This document shows, piece by piece, positions 9,069-20,160 of a stretch of DNA of 64,000 bases. Location: the NCBI GenBank assembly GCA_022478985.1, contig JAKSZP010012185.1, positions 1 through 64,000 on the forward strand, in the 5' to 3' direction. Origin of the DNA: Massospora cicadina. Lineage: Eukaryota; Entomophthoromycota; Entomophthoromycetes; Entomophthorales; Entomophthoraceae. The translations under genes and the position numbers were made by a program. Position 1 is the first letter of the stretch, and every line of letters starts with the position of its first letter. Under the pieces are notes generated by a model. It made no database searches. It saw only the letters and a program-made list of their open reading frames with translations, and had not been told where the DNA came from.

Positions 9069-10560
9069 GTGCCAAAATCTATGGACCAGAATGTAGCAAT
9101 AGTTTTTATGCATCTATACGCCTGGCATGCTTTAGAAAAATTTGACCATGGCCCAATTGATGACTGGCTTGAAGCATACAATACTTGGGGGGATGATTAT
9201 GGTGTTACACCACAGCAGCACCTGAGAGAAGTTGCTACCCTCTTAACTGGACCTGCCAAGCATTGGCACAAAGCAAATACAACTTTTAACTCTTGGAAGG
9301 ATTGGGAAACCCATGCACTTGACCAATTTTGAGTCTCAAACCTTCAATCACATGAAAAATTTAAGAAAATTTGTCTCATAAACTTCTCAAGTATCAGCAA
9401 ATTCTTGGAACAATTTAAGGAGCTCTTGGGGATGTGGAACCAAGTTGGAAACTGATGCTGTGAAGAAGTTGATCAGTAACTCCTTGATTGGTTTATTGAT
9501 GCCCTTGAAGAACCTTATCTAAATGCAGTTCTGTTAGCTCAACCAACCTGTCTAGACCATGTCACCTTTGCCTGCAAAAATTATGCTCATCTTATGGCAC
9601 ACTTACAGACTGAATTACAAATTACTGAGGATGTTATAGATGAACATTCAGATGATGAAGACCTAGTTGAGATGGATAATATTCCTAAGGTAAAGTTTAT
9701 TGCACCACCATCTGAGGTAGCCAGTCAAATTAGTGCCTTGACAGAACAAGTACAGCAGTTAACAATGCTAGCACAAGGACAAGCCCCTTGCAATAATATA
9801 CAATGCCTTAACTGCAATAAGTCTGGTCACCATAACAGACAGTGCAAAGCATTCTGCAGCCATTGTCAGGTGATTCACCCTAATAGGAAATTCCCTCACA
9901 GAGTAACAAATTGGAATGCAGGGCCCTCACAACAGTCTGCTCAGACTAATTATGTGCAGTACCATCAACCACAAATAGAAGCCCAACCTGTATGCTATAT
10001 GGTAAATGGACCTCAGGATAATGAGACACCTACTGAACAGCAATTATTACTGCTTATGGAAATGTATGCTGCAAAAAATAAAAATCTGAAGAATCTGAAC
10101 CATCCAAGTCTAATCAGGAACAACCTAAGTGTATCAAGATTGAAGATTTATTATATGCTATTAAGTCTTTAGAGAAGGAGCCACAAGGAATGCCCATGGA
10201 AGAAGATGATACCCCCACCATACAACCAGGGTATTCTGGAGAAATTCAAATATCTAAGTTTGCACAAAGGTCTATGGAACAGCAACCTATTAAAATTAGT
10301 TCAAGAAGACCCACAAAATGCTCACCAAGTGCCAACTAAAGTTTATCCAGTGCAAAAGGAAACAATTAATGTAACTTTTTATATACCACATCAAACTCAG
10401 CAGGTCAAGACAACCCCAGCAGTATACCAGCCTGAAGGTCTTTCGGCTTCAAAAATCCTTAAGGATACTGTAATATCTGTTTCATTGGGTAACCTATGCA
10501 AGTTCAGCCCTGCTCTTTGCCAAGACCTTCATCAGTCTATGGACTAACTTGACTCTGAAA
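9069..10560 (+). pseudogene. gag: E1 gag (capsid and zinc knuckle)
   Basis: The first open part (9,069-9,332) holds a capsid-like segment (DWLEAYNTWGDDYG, then GPAKHWHKAN) that recurs in E5 at 52,012-52,281. A stop and a frameshift follow. The next open part (9,594-10,172) has an acidic stretch, a Gln-rich coil (around SALTEQVQQLTMLAQ), and a CCHC zinc knuckle (C-LN-C-NKSG-H-HNRQ-C, near 9,810-9,850). A further Cys pair (CSHC) follows the knuckle. Gag would form the virus-like particle and the knuckle would bind RNA. A third open piece (10,206-10,547) may be the gag-protease linker. It cannot be expressed as one protein. Confidence 0.8.
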
Positions 10561-10599
10561 CAGTGCTCCTAAACCTCAAAAAACCTTACTTGCAAGTAA

Positions 10600-11200
10600 T
10601 GGTGCACCTCATACAGTTGGTTCTCTTTTTGGATACTCGTTTCCCAATATTCTGGACATAGGATCTTTTTCAAACATAGTAACTAAGAAGTTCCTTCTGG
10701 ATATTGGTTATGAAGATATTCTTTAAAGCAATATGGTTTTTTTAATGGCTGGGGGCACCCAACAAGCCTGCTGTAGACAGGTTTTTGATTTACCTGTAGA
10801 AATTGCCAGCAAGGTCTGCTATATTGATGCTGTTGTTTTTGATCATGATAACTTCCAAATGCTTCTCTCACATCAGGCTCTCAAGGAGTTTGGGATACAT
10901 TCTAATTTTGAGGCTGATTAGTAGTTTATCCAAACTGAGAATGATATCAAACCTCTCTGCATTACCTATTCAAATGAACCTATGCAAGATGATATACCTG
11001 TTCAATTAACTATATACCTATGCACTGAACTTACTGAGAAGATTGATGCTTTATCTAACCTCTCAGATGGACAAAAGGCTCAGTTAGCTCAACTCCTTGA
11101 CCAATACCAAGGTTTCATTCTCCAGGATGGTGACAACGTGCCCCTCTCAAACCTAGAGGGGCATAGTATTGATGTGGGAAATGCCAAACCTATTGCTAGA
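10600..11200 (+). pseudogene. E1 aspartic protease and linker
   Basis: The active-site region reads ILDIGSFSNIVTKKF at about 10,646-10,690. E5 has LLDTGSSANIVTKKF at the matching place, so the D-T-G triad is D-I-G here. The rest of the protease follows as an open frame (10,733-10,921) with FLMAGGTQQACC and QVFDLPVE. Two stops occur just after it, then a linker open frame (10,982-11,203) leads into reverse transcriptase. The protease would cut the polyprotein; this copy is inactive. Confidence 0.75.
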
Positions 11201-12010
11201 TAGCTGTATCAGATACCCCAAGCATGTGAAAAGTTTGTTCAACAAGAAATTGAAAAAGGTTTAGCCAGCGGACTTATCCAGCCTTCACAGTCCCCTTAGG
11301 AATTTCCAGTAGTGGTATAGTACCTAAGAAAAATGGAAAACTTTGTATGTATATTGACTATATACCACTCAACAAAATCACCAAAACAAATGCATATCCC
11401 TTGCCATTGATCACTGAGATACTGAACTCAATGGGTGGCGCTCAGTTTTTTACAAATATTGACCTGTTTTCTGGATACTATCAGTTGGGAATGGAAGAAG
11501 AATCTATTGCCAAAACAGCTTTTGTAACCAAGTATGGTCAATTTGAGTATACAAGAATGCTATTTGGATTGACTGGTACCCCTAGAACCTTCCAAAAAGT
11601 TATAGACAATCTCTTTAGAGACGTACTTGGATGATTTGTAACAGTTTATTTAGATAATACTATAGTGTTCTCTCCAAGTTTCAGTCAGCATCTCCAAGAT
11701 TTAAATAAAGTATTGAGTTGAATCAAATCTAGAGATCAATGCAACCAAACTCTTCCTGTGCACTCAACAGCTCAAACTCCTTGGGCATATAATTACCCCT
11801 AAAGGAAAAAGGACTGATCCAGACAAAGTTAAAGCAATATCAACCTGGCCTACACTCACCAATTTTAATGAGCTTTTAAGTTTTTTGGGCACAGCCAATT
11901 ATTACTATGCTTTTATTTCTAATTACAGCCACATTGCAACTCCATTATATGATTTACAGAAGAAAGGGGCTACATAGAATTTCTCAGTTTATAAAAAAAA
12001 TGCTTTGAGA
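11200..12010 (+). pseudogene. E1 reverse transcriptase, catalytic YLDD changed to YLDN
   Basis: The best-preserved part (11,347-11,634) holds the fingers and palm motifs: MYIDYIPLNKI, FTNIDLFSGYYQ, TAFVTKYGQFEY and FGLTGTPRTFQ. After a TGA the active site follows at 11,647-11,658 as YLDN. The second catalytic Asp (GAT) has become Asn (AAT). The family norm is Y-L/M-D-D. A frameshift and several stops lie downstream. The enzyme would copy element RNA into cDNA. Confidence 0.85.
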
Positions 12011-12039
12011 CATTGAAGCAAATTATAACCAATGCACCT

Positions 12040-12440
12040 ATTTTTATCTTTCCAGATTTTGAACAAGAGTTTCAAATCTTTACTGATGCTAGTGATATTG
12101 TGCTGGGTGCAGTACTCACTCAACTATGAGATGATATATACCTCCACATGGAATTTATATCTAAGAAGTTTGCAGCTGCAGAAGTCAATTACTCAACTTA
12201 TGAAAAGGAAATCCTTGCCATAGTGTTTGCTCTTTGGAAATTTTGCCACTATGTGCTAGACAGAAAAACCACAGTATACACTGATAATGCGGCTGTAAGC
12301 TTCTTGTTCAACCATCCAATTCCATATGGATGTCACCTGAGATAAAGATCTTAGTTAATAGAATTTGACTTTAAGTTGAAACACTTACCTGGCAAACTTA
12401 AAGCTGTCACTGATGGGCTGTCTAGAATTCCAAACAACCC
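12040..12440 (+). pseudogene. E1 RNase H domain
   Basis: It starts with FTDASD (about 12,074), the first acidic residue of RNase H. It continues with EFISKKF, NYSTYEKEILAIVFALWKF and TVYTDNAAVSFL, including the second conserved Asp. Two stops at 12,343-12,357 fall where a Trp-rich segment would be expected, followed by DFKLKHLPGK and the DGLSR motif. The domain would remove RNA from the RNA-DNA hybrid. Confidence 0.8.
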
Positions 12441-12569
12441 AACTGAGTATGCAACTTTTCATATGGAGGGAGTAGACCTTGAGGAGGAATTAGCAATGAT
12501 ATGGAAATTTCTACACGACTTTGAAGTACCCAAAAATATTTTTAAACCCAAAAACTTTTAAACAACGTT

Positions 12570-13674
12570 GTACTAAATTTTTAATTTTTGAAAACCAACT
12601 TTATGTATGCACTAAGGGGTCTGTTGCACAGGTGGTACCTAGAACCCAATGAGCACAACATATGAAAGAAGCCCATGATGATGCAGGACACTTTGGTAAA
12701 CAAGCAACTTTGGCAAGACTTTTTGCATCCTATTGGTAGCCAAATGCCTATACTGATGTAGCAAACTATGTTGCAACCTGTCATGCCTGTCAAGTTTTTG
12801 ATAAAAAACCCAATACACAAAAGCCTTTAAACCCTATTACTACCAAAGGACTATTTGAGATATGGGATTTTGACTTTGTAGGTTCCCTCTGCAAGGCTGA
12901 AGATAATTCTAAGTATATTTTAGTAGCCTCTGAATACTACACCAAATGGTCTGTAGCAAAAGCAGTGATAAAAGCCAATGTTAATACTGCTGCCAAATTT
13001 TTATATAAAATTTTTTTTACTGTGTATGGACTCCCCAAGATCCTTCTAATTGATTGAGGATCTCATTTCAACAACAAATTAGTTAAGGAAATTTTCAAGC
13101 AAGTTGAGACCTGCCACTCCTTCACCACCTCTTACAACCCACGGTGCAATGGACTAACTGAATGTTTTAATCAAACATTAGCACAAGCACTCAAATGCAG
13201 CACTACTGATCACTCTACTAAATGGTTTGAAAGAGTGCCTACCATCTTATGGTCTTACCATATTAAAATCCACAACACAACCAAATGCACACCTTATGAG
13301 TTACTTTATGGCATCAAATTTCAACCCAACAATTTGGCTAAACAACTAGCTGATCCAAACCAACACTGATATCAACTAAGAACTTCAGCACAGAAATAAG
13401 TCCAAAAACATGCAAAACAAATGAAGTTGAATTATGATAACAAGCTTAAAAATTTACAAGTTTTCTAAGTGGGCAACCTCATTTTAATTTTCTGAAATAA
13501 AATGATTAACTCAAAGTCTAAGAAGATGCATCCTTATTTCAAGGGGCCTTTCAGAGTTTCAGAAGTTTTACCCTATGGCATTTATAATTTGGAGACCCTT
13601 AACAGAATCCCTATCAGGCTACCATTAATGGGAACTGTCTTAAGCTATAACTCCACAAAAATGAATAGGGGGAG
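12570..13674 (+). pseudogene. E1 integrase
   Basis: An N-terminal zinc domain (KEAHDDAGHFG...CHACQ, about 12,660-12,795) precedes a core with SEYYTKW, then LLID-stop-GSHFNN (TGA in place of a codon), then GLTECFNQTL carrying the Glu. The first catalytic residue is Glu, not Asp, as also in E5. A C-terminal part with HPYFKGPFRVSEVLPYGIYNLE (split here: KMHPYFKGPFRV, then VLPYGIYNLE) ends shortly before the purine run and the 3' LTR. I see no chromodomain. Several stops make it inactive. Confidence 0.8.
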
Positions 13675-14036
13675 TGTGGCACAAATAGCATGTATAGGTT
13701 ATTCTGTGCCGCAAGATCAACATGATCTGCACTTTAATCCATTTTTGTAGGATCAGCACTGTGGACTACCTCCAATGAATGTGATGGAAAGACCTTATAT
13801 TCTCACTATTTAAGCCATCACTAATTTTCTATAAAGTTTAAGTTTTTATTGCTTCAAATTACTTACTTCTGATTTATTAGTCAATTCCAAAATCCAGTGG
13901 ATTTCCCATCTAAGCTGATTAGATCCTATACTGGCCTAATCAGCATACCAGATCTGAATGCCTCAAAATAATGAAGATAATGGTGCTCATAGCATTAACC
14001 GTCATGAAGTTTCCCTAATTTGGAAACCTCATGACA
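13675..14036 (+). repeat. E1 3' LTR
   Basis: 362 bp, nearly the same as the 5' LTR, starting TGTGGCAC after a purine run (GAATAGGGGGAG, the likely plus-strand primer site) and ending CATGACA. The terminal stem has one mismatch here (GGAAACCTCATGA). Confidence 0.85.
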
Positions 14037-14594
14037 ATACCCCTGCTTCACTACAGTATTTAAAGTTTATCAGATGATAAGCTCACATTGTAGCCTATAG
14101 GCTGTGCCAGCACTAATCTCAAGCCACTCAGACTAACAGCTTCACTGTTGCTCTCATGGCTGGTGAGTTGATTATCCTAACTACTTAATCTACTTAAAAT
14201 CTGATACTGATTTTTGTTGAGTTTCAGGTGAGCAATTTGATGAATTATTAGATAATTTTTGCCAATTCTCACCCACTCACCCAAATAGATTGAACCCATC
14301 AGGCTTGATAATTTCAGATATGATCTTATTTGCCAATTCTCACCCACTCACTAAATAGATTAAACTTATCAGACTCAATTAGCTTCAGGTGAGCAAATTT
14401 GGTAAATTATTCAATGAATTTGTCAATTTTAATCCACTTGCCCAAATAGATTTAACTCATCAGGCTTGATAATTTCATATTTGATAAGTTTCACCAATTC
14501 TCACCCACTCACCCAAATAGATTGACCCTATCAGGCTTGAAGGTTTCAGGGGTCAGTCAGTCAGTGAGTGAGTGAATGTGTTTTATTAAGTAGA

Positions 14595-15059
14595 TAGCTA
14601 ATTACTATATTTAATCACCTAAGTCAATTCATTTAATTGTTGAAATTTATAATATAAAATCATTTGAGCTAGCATTAAAGGCTAATTTTAACAAAAAGAA
14701 TTAAGAGAGAATTATTAATATAGTTGCTACAGGATGTACTTAATATTATCAAACTTATGAAAATTGTTTTAAAGAGGTAGTTTAATTTTTTTTCTTCTGA
14801 GATAAAAAATATTTTATAAAATATAGTTTATAACTTATAAATATGCTAATCAATGAATGATCTTTATACTACAAAAATACGATAATGACTTAAGTTGCAA
14901 ATCTATCATATTTATCAAAATCTTGAACATTAGTTAAAATTGACTTCTATATAAAGTGACATAATATATTAGTATAATATCTTTTGTTAACTAGTATATA
15001 CTATAAGTAGCTTAATTGGGCAAAAGTATAATCATATGTTCCACTTTGTCATGGAAATG
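14595..15059. other. AT-rich stretch without a recognisable gene
   Basis: No coding or repeat signal was found. It begins at the host base beyond the 5' end of Helitron C. Confidence 0.5.
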
Positions 15060-16290
15060 GCAGAAGAAGTTTAGACTGGCATGCCAGTTGGGATGCATGA
15101 GCATCCAGAAAGCAAGCCAGAATGCCAGAGGCATTGCCGACTGTACAACTTGATATGGAGCCAGAAATAGGATATCACAAAATGGTGGTGGAATGTCAGG
15201 GTTAGGAGTATCCTGACGGCAAACCACACTGAATAAACTTCAGACCCAGAGGTTCTGATAACAGGGTTGGAAACTACTGGAATAGTTTCTGTGAGATTCT
15301 CAGTTGTTAAAACCATTTTGTTGGGGGTGGTAGATAGATGCATTTTCTCTTGTAGTTGGCAAACATAGAGTTATAAGATCCCTGTATATTGCTGCCAGAA
15401 GGTCATGAGAACAGGGTTATAGAGCCAAAAATTTTGGACTTGTTAAGTCCAATTGGCAATGGAGGGAACCATGGTAACCAAGAGAATTGGTAGGGCCTAC
15501 CCAGAGTGTGGAGCGGCGGACCACCAGGGAAGTGCCATATAGAATGTGGTCAAAAGGGAGGAGATAAAATTTGAGGTTTCTATAAAATTTTTACTTGGGA
15601 AATAAAGTAAGAAAATTGACCAACAATTTTCTCAGCGCCAAGCAACTGATTAAATAGTGGTTGATTGGGTAGTGACAATGACATGGGCAGGATCCACAAA
15701 TTCAGCCTAACTGGTGAATTGGATGGTAGTGGAGGGTTTATTCTTTAGGAACTGACATTGCAAAATTTGGTGGCAGGCTGAGACTCTGTCAGTTCACCCT
15801 CAAACGTCTGAACCAGGAGTTGATTATGTTTCTGATGGTTAGCACAATGGCGTTTGGCCCAACAAGCGACGGGAATCCCCCAAGGCTATCCCATATAGGG
15901 ATGGGACCATTTGGTTGGGAATGGGTTTGGGATGACCAACCCACCCGCACTTGGTCATTTGACCATATGTTCAGTTGATAGTAGCCCATTGGATGCTACG
16001 CCTGAATTACTATCAGAGGGCTTCAAACTCTCATCAATGGCGCCCAATATTTGTTCTACTGATTTAGAGGTCAAATTGGAACTGTTGGGCAATCCAGCCA
16101 ATATCTCATTCTTCATAATTTTACAGCCATTCAAATTTTGGCCATCAGCCCAATTGCCACCCAAATTAGATCTGACCGATTTCAGTTCAATGATCTTGGC
16201 ACAGATTTCACTAATTCCCTGTAACAGTTCTGCTGAGGTGAGTGAGGGAATTGGGGGTGGGATCTGAAGCAGACGGGCTGTTACCCATCA
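15060..16290 (-). pseudogene. Unclassified repeat with decayed open frames, shared with 62.2 kb
   Basis: I do not recognise this family. On the minus strand there are open pieces at 15,012-15,343 (PLAFWLAFWMLMHPNWHASL) and 15,955-16,164 (Asn/Ser-rich). The first is matched at 62,170-62,270 by PLAFWALHWVLTHPDWEPSL, and the DNA is also alike there. Composition is richer in GC than the flanks, which suggests a former coding element. Stops and frameshifts break it. It could be a Gag-like or other transposon protein, but I have no diagnostic motif. Confidence 0.35.
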
Positions 16291-17123
16291 CTTGTCAACT
16301 ATGTGGGTGAGATTGCCCTGGTGATGAGGGGTACTGCCATCCTCTTCAGTGTTTTCTTATTTGGAAACAGAAAGATAGCTCAATTGAGAGCTAAAGGACA
16401 CTCCCCCAGACTTACACACTTGCTAATTGCTTAATTTCAGTTAAATTAACTAATTTAATATTAGTTTTTTTATTTTGTTTATAGAAAAAGAAAATGAGAG
16501 TGATTACTAGAATTTAAAATAAAAATTAAACATTAGATTTTCTTAAACATTAGAGCATCATATAAAAGCAAAAAATATCTTTGATATACTATAAGCAATG
16601 GAACTAGAGTTTACTAACTAGTGCAATAACATAAAGGTAATTCATGATCATCACAAAGCTAAACACTATTGTATATCTCTGTAAATATATTGTAAAAATA
16701 TGTCAAATTTTGTAGCAATAAAGTTTAAAAATAAAGCAAGCATATAATACACAAATAAAAATATTTTACTATAATAGCTTATAATTTATAATAACCCAAC
16801 TTTTTCATCTTATAATAAACTTAGAATATTTAGGACTATTTAATTTGAATGAATAAGATCCATTTCAAGTATCTCAATTATGTTTTAAACATTTATAAAA
16901 ATTAAATATTAATTGATTAATATTCTAATCTAATCTGAATAAATATAAAAAATATATCAGAAGTGCTTGTCCCCTAGTCAACCTTCCCCAAATAAATATA
17001 ATATTACAATCTAATGATATATAATATTTGGTCAAAAAATGTAAGTGATAAGCATTTTTATTTTAATAACCAATTTATTTTTTTGTTACTCAAATTTGTA
17101 TTTCTAGAATGTATTTTTATAAG
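16291..17123. other. AT-rich stretch without a recognisable gene
   Basis: I found no open frame of note and no recognised repeat. Confidence 0.5.
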
Positions 17124-17141
17124 TAGATATAGATGAGGAAG

Positions 17142-17415
17142 GGGAGGATAATCTAGAGGTAGAATATGGACCCTCTACCACAGCCTCTCTGAGTTCAATC
17201 ATGGTAGATGAACCTTGAGTAGGGGATGATTATAACTGTGTTGACGTGCACCAATGCCCCAAACTGAGATAACAAATAAAAAGGTGGTCCATGTGTTCCT
17301 GGCCTATCATATGCCATGCATGGAGGTTTTTCAGGTTTTATCCTCCTTTCCCATTTTCTTCACTTTTCTTCATCAGTGCAGTATTGTCCCCAGGTCAGCC
17401 AACTCAAATAAAATT
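17142..17415 (+). mobile_element. tRNA-derived SINE
   Basis: The element starts GGGAGGATAATCTAGAGGTAG (split: GGGAGGATAA, then TCTAGAGGTAG) and ends GTCAGCCAACTCAAATAAAA. It is flanked by TAGATATAGATGAGGAAG (17,124-17,141) and TAGATATAGACAAGAAG (17,416-17,432). It has box A and a decayed box B (GAGTTCAATC) and matches the SINE at 8,334 over its full length, in the opposite orientation. Confidence 0.85.
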
Positions 17416-17432
17416 TAGATATAGACAAGAAG

Positions 17433-17920
17433 CAAATTTAAGTGTAAAATAGCAGAGGGTAATTATATATTATGAAATCTAACTTCAGTATCAAGTCTAA
17501 TCAGCTTAAAGAGTATTATCACAAAAATAAATGTTAGAGTATTTGTTAATTTGTAAATGCATTATACAATCTAATTGTCTGTCTTTATTTTAGCATAATG
17601 TACAATTTCTATCATAAGAATAATTAAAAACAATATATATAAATTTATAAATAACTCTTTTAATATAAGGGTATAATGAAAAAAGTCAGCTTTTAAGGTA
17701 CTCAAATAGCTTAACCTAAATCTATATTAGTACAATAGCAAGTGTTTTTTTGTGATGATCAATCAAAACTATGGCATATAAAGCTTTGAAATTTTAAATA
17801 TAGATGGGCAGAAGAGTGTCCATATGCACTATGAAGCCAGATCTTATTTTTATAATAAAAAAGGTGTTCATATATCTAAAGTATCAATTATATATAGTTA
17901 TTATAATTATTATATAATAT
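17433..17920. other. AT-rich stretch without a recognisable gene
   Basis: No recognisable feature was found between the SINE and the Helitron fragment. Confidence 0.5.
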
Positions 17921-18264
17921 TTTAGCTAAGCAGTTTGATTTGTTTAATGCATTAGCTTCACTCTTTAATGATTTTACTAAAAGAGTTGGTGGTTGGTTAC
18001 CTAATAGGATCAACTGGCTCAATAAGCAGTTAGTAATTGGTTGGTTCAATAGGGTAATTGAGTATGGTAAGTGAGCGGTGGTTTTTGGTTGATTCAATAT
18101 AATCAGTTTGGTTCTACTAAGAAGTTGGTGATTGGTCAATTTGGTATATTCAAAGGTCTTAGCTAAGTGGGTTGGTAGTTTATCTATAATATGAAAACTA
18201 AAATAATTACCTCAAATCATAAGATAAATTATAAACCCTAGCAACACTGGGTAACTTGGTCTAG
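17921..18264 (+). mobile_element. Helitron fragment with a 3' end
   Basis: GGTGGTTTTTGGTTGATTCA and AGTGGGTTGGTAGTTTATCT match the inverse complement of the Helitron A and B bodies. The 3' end reads TAGCAACACTGGGTAACTTG followed by GTCTAG at 18,259-18,264, a decayed form of the hairpin-plus-CTAG end of Helitron A. The next base is C rather than T. The 5' part is missing or too diverged to place. Confidence 0.6.
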
Positions 18265-18822
18265 CAGTTATTTTATGATATGTTGGCAAAAATATACTAC
18301 CTGCTAGTTAACTTATAAAGTAACTTACTGAAAATTATTTAAATATATATAAAAAATTTCATTATCTGTATAAAAAGGATGACAACAAGATATATATGAC
18401 AGAAATATAGTTATAGCTACAGTCACTAAGCTAGCCTAACAGCTCTAATAAAATGTGTATTATATATTAGTAAAAAAGCTATATCTAAAAATTGACATTT
18501 ATAAAAATAATATTTTTATTTCATATATTAGAGTAGTAGGCTAGCTCTATCAGAAATAGGAGAACATGTAAGTCTATATTAGCAAGTTGCAGATAGCTAA
18601 GTCCCTCCTTAGCAACAAAGGTTATAAAAGACTAACAGTAAAGGGTAAATAGACTGCAAGCATGGATCAGAAGTAGCAATGAATGCTAACAAGCTGACCT
18701 CTTATATACCATGCAAGCCTAGATACAAAGCTGAAAGTTTCTTTTGTCAAGCTTTGCACTAGAGCCCTTAATACATGCCACAAAATGCTGACTCAACTCC
18801 ATTCATCATGGGAGCAGGGGAG
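18265..18822. other. Stretch ahead of an LTR, possible decayed element interior
   Basis: No motif is readable. The last 12 bases (GGAGCAGGGGAG) form a purine run directly before an LTR start, so the right part may be the end of a retrotransposon interior. Confidence 0.35.
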
Positions 18823-19381
18823 TGTCAGGATATAAGGGAGTAACTCTTAACTAGCCAGTTATCAAGTCATAGCTCTAAAGCCCCCAGCGAGATAATAGAC
18901 CAAGGGCCTAAAAATGCTACTGAGGAACTAAGAAGGCAAGGGAAATGATAGTTTATTTAAATTGAGCCTCGAGGTATTTATAGGACCTTGAGGCTAAGGG
19001 TGGGATTGGAAAGGGAGAATTTGGGAGCTAAGCAATAATTGCATAGGGTAAGGAAGATATCAGCATTGATTGCCAATAAGGAGAGATAAGATTTACTATT
19101 ATTATATATTATAAATGGTTGTTTTTGACTTGAAGTCACCGGTAACTATAGGGTTCAATATGGGTTCAATACCAAATTGGGGACCATTCCTGAAAGTTTG
19201 AACTAAATTATTAGTGGTGGAAGCATCATTGCTTGCTCAGGATTTTTGGATACCTCAGCATAATAGCTGGAAACGCCCTGAACAGTTAATTGATAGGTTT
19301 TTAGCGTCAAGGTAGGATTTTGCCGCAACCTGATTGATTATAAGATTTTTGATATCTTCAGCTTAATAGTCGCCAGTGACA
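18823..19381 (+). repeat. Candidate 3' LTR of an unidentified retrotransposon
   Basis: It begins TGTCAGG after a purine run and ends CAGTGACA, with TGTCA/TGACA inverse ends. Length is 559 bp. The flanks do not form a target duplication, so it reads as a 3' LTR whose partner is lost or too diverged. It does not match the other LTRs in the window clearly. Confidence 0.45.
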
Positions 19382-19399
19382 ATTCAAATTATTAGATAA

Positions 19400-19881
19400 T
19401 CTCTCTATATAAAAATGAATGTCTGTCTGAATGTCTGTCTGTATGTATGTATGTCCCAAATGCATTCCTATACCATTCATCCAATTGTGATGAAACTTTG
19501 GTGAGTTTTTGTATGCATGCCTGAGAAGGTTTGTATATTTTAAAAAATATTATTTTAATAGTAAAATAAAAAGTTTTATATGTAACAAATGAAAATACTA
19601 TATATACTTTGATAGTATCTGCTATATTGTTATAGCTTAGCAGTTTAGTATTTGGTTGATTTGGTTTTTAATGGTTTGTTAAGTGATTAGTGGCATTTGG
19701 CTAATTAGCAAGTTAATCTGAATTCAAATTTGAATTAAAAACCCAATTGATTTTATAAATACTCTCTCTAGCTTAGTTGGCTCATCTTTTGGCTCTAAAC
19801 TTAAATTTTATAAAGGTCAGTTGTTCAAATTCTGGCATAATCACTTTTATCTAATTACTTTTTGTCATTAAAACTATTATA
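19400..19881 (+). mobile_element. Helitron 5' end (copy D)
   Basis: After A at 19,399 the sequence TCTCTCTATATAAAAATG starts a TC-type Helitron 5' end with GTCTGTCTG repeats. From about 19,550 it matches Helitron A read on its own strand (AGTAAAATAAAAAGTTTTAT and on). It carries box A TAGCTTAGTTGG and box B GTTCAAATTC. It may be the 5' end of the autonomous Helitron whose gene pieces lie at 23,600-24,181 and 36,085-40,130, but the SINE and LINE insertions and unmatched DNA in between prevent proof. Confidence 0.65.
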
Positions 19882-20143
19882 TTATATTTTATTTGAGGTG
19901 GGCCAACCTGGGGATAATACTGCACTGATTAATGGGAAATCAAATGAACGGGAAAGGAGGATAAAATCTGGAAAACCTTCATGCGCAGCATATGATAGGC
20001 CAGGAACTCCATGGACCGCCTTTGCTATTTGCCATCTCAGTTCAGGGCATTGGTGCGCAACGCCAACACAGTCATAATTGTCCCCTACCCAAAGTTCCTG
20101 TACCAGAATCAAACTTGGGGAGGCAGCAATAGAGGTTGCTAAT
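19882..20143 (-). mobile_element. SINE lacking the normal head
   Basis: Read on the minus strand the body and tail match the SINE at 8,334, and box B survives as AGTTTGATTC. The box A part is replaced or scrambled. CATTAAAACTATTATA (19,866-19,881) and CATTTAAACTATTTATA (20,144-20,160) are a diverged target duplication. Confidence 0.8.
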
Positions 20144-20160
20144 CATTTAAACTATTTATA

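Larger units (their letters stand above)
8684..14036 (+). mobile_element. Gypsy retrotransposon E1, complete but decayed
   Basis: Two LTRs (8,684-9,046 and 13,675-14,036) bound a 4.6-kb interior with gag, protease, reverse transcriptase, RNase H and integrase in Ty3/gypsy order. The target duplication is 4 bp: ATAT on the left (8,680-8,683) and ATAC on the right (14,037-14,040). The uninterrupted site is visible in Helitron B near 5,590 as CCAGATACCC, so the left copy has changed C to T. It belongs to the same family as E5, with alike Gag, protease, integrase and duplication length. No chromodomain is visible. Confidence 0.9.
7949..14594 (-). mobile_element. Non-autonomous Helitron C, carrying a SINE and gypsy E1
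   Basis: On the minus strand it begins TCTACTTAATAAAACACATTC at 14,594 and ends with the hairpin CCGTAGCGAAGCACGG and CTAG (7,949-7,952). The next base on the minus strand is already the first T of Helitron B. Without its inserts (SINE 8,334-8,612 and E1 8,684-14,036) it would be close to 1 kb and matches B from end to end. The base beyond the 5' end is A on the minus strand (T at 14,595), as expected for an A|T target. No protein is encoded. Confidence 0.85.

Noticed and set aside
5100..14594. CRISPR-like array from the repeated CCCGTGCTTCGCTACGG motif
   Set aside because: The motif occurs only at Helitron 3' ends, with kilobase spacing. There is no repeat-spacer structure.
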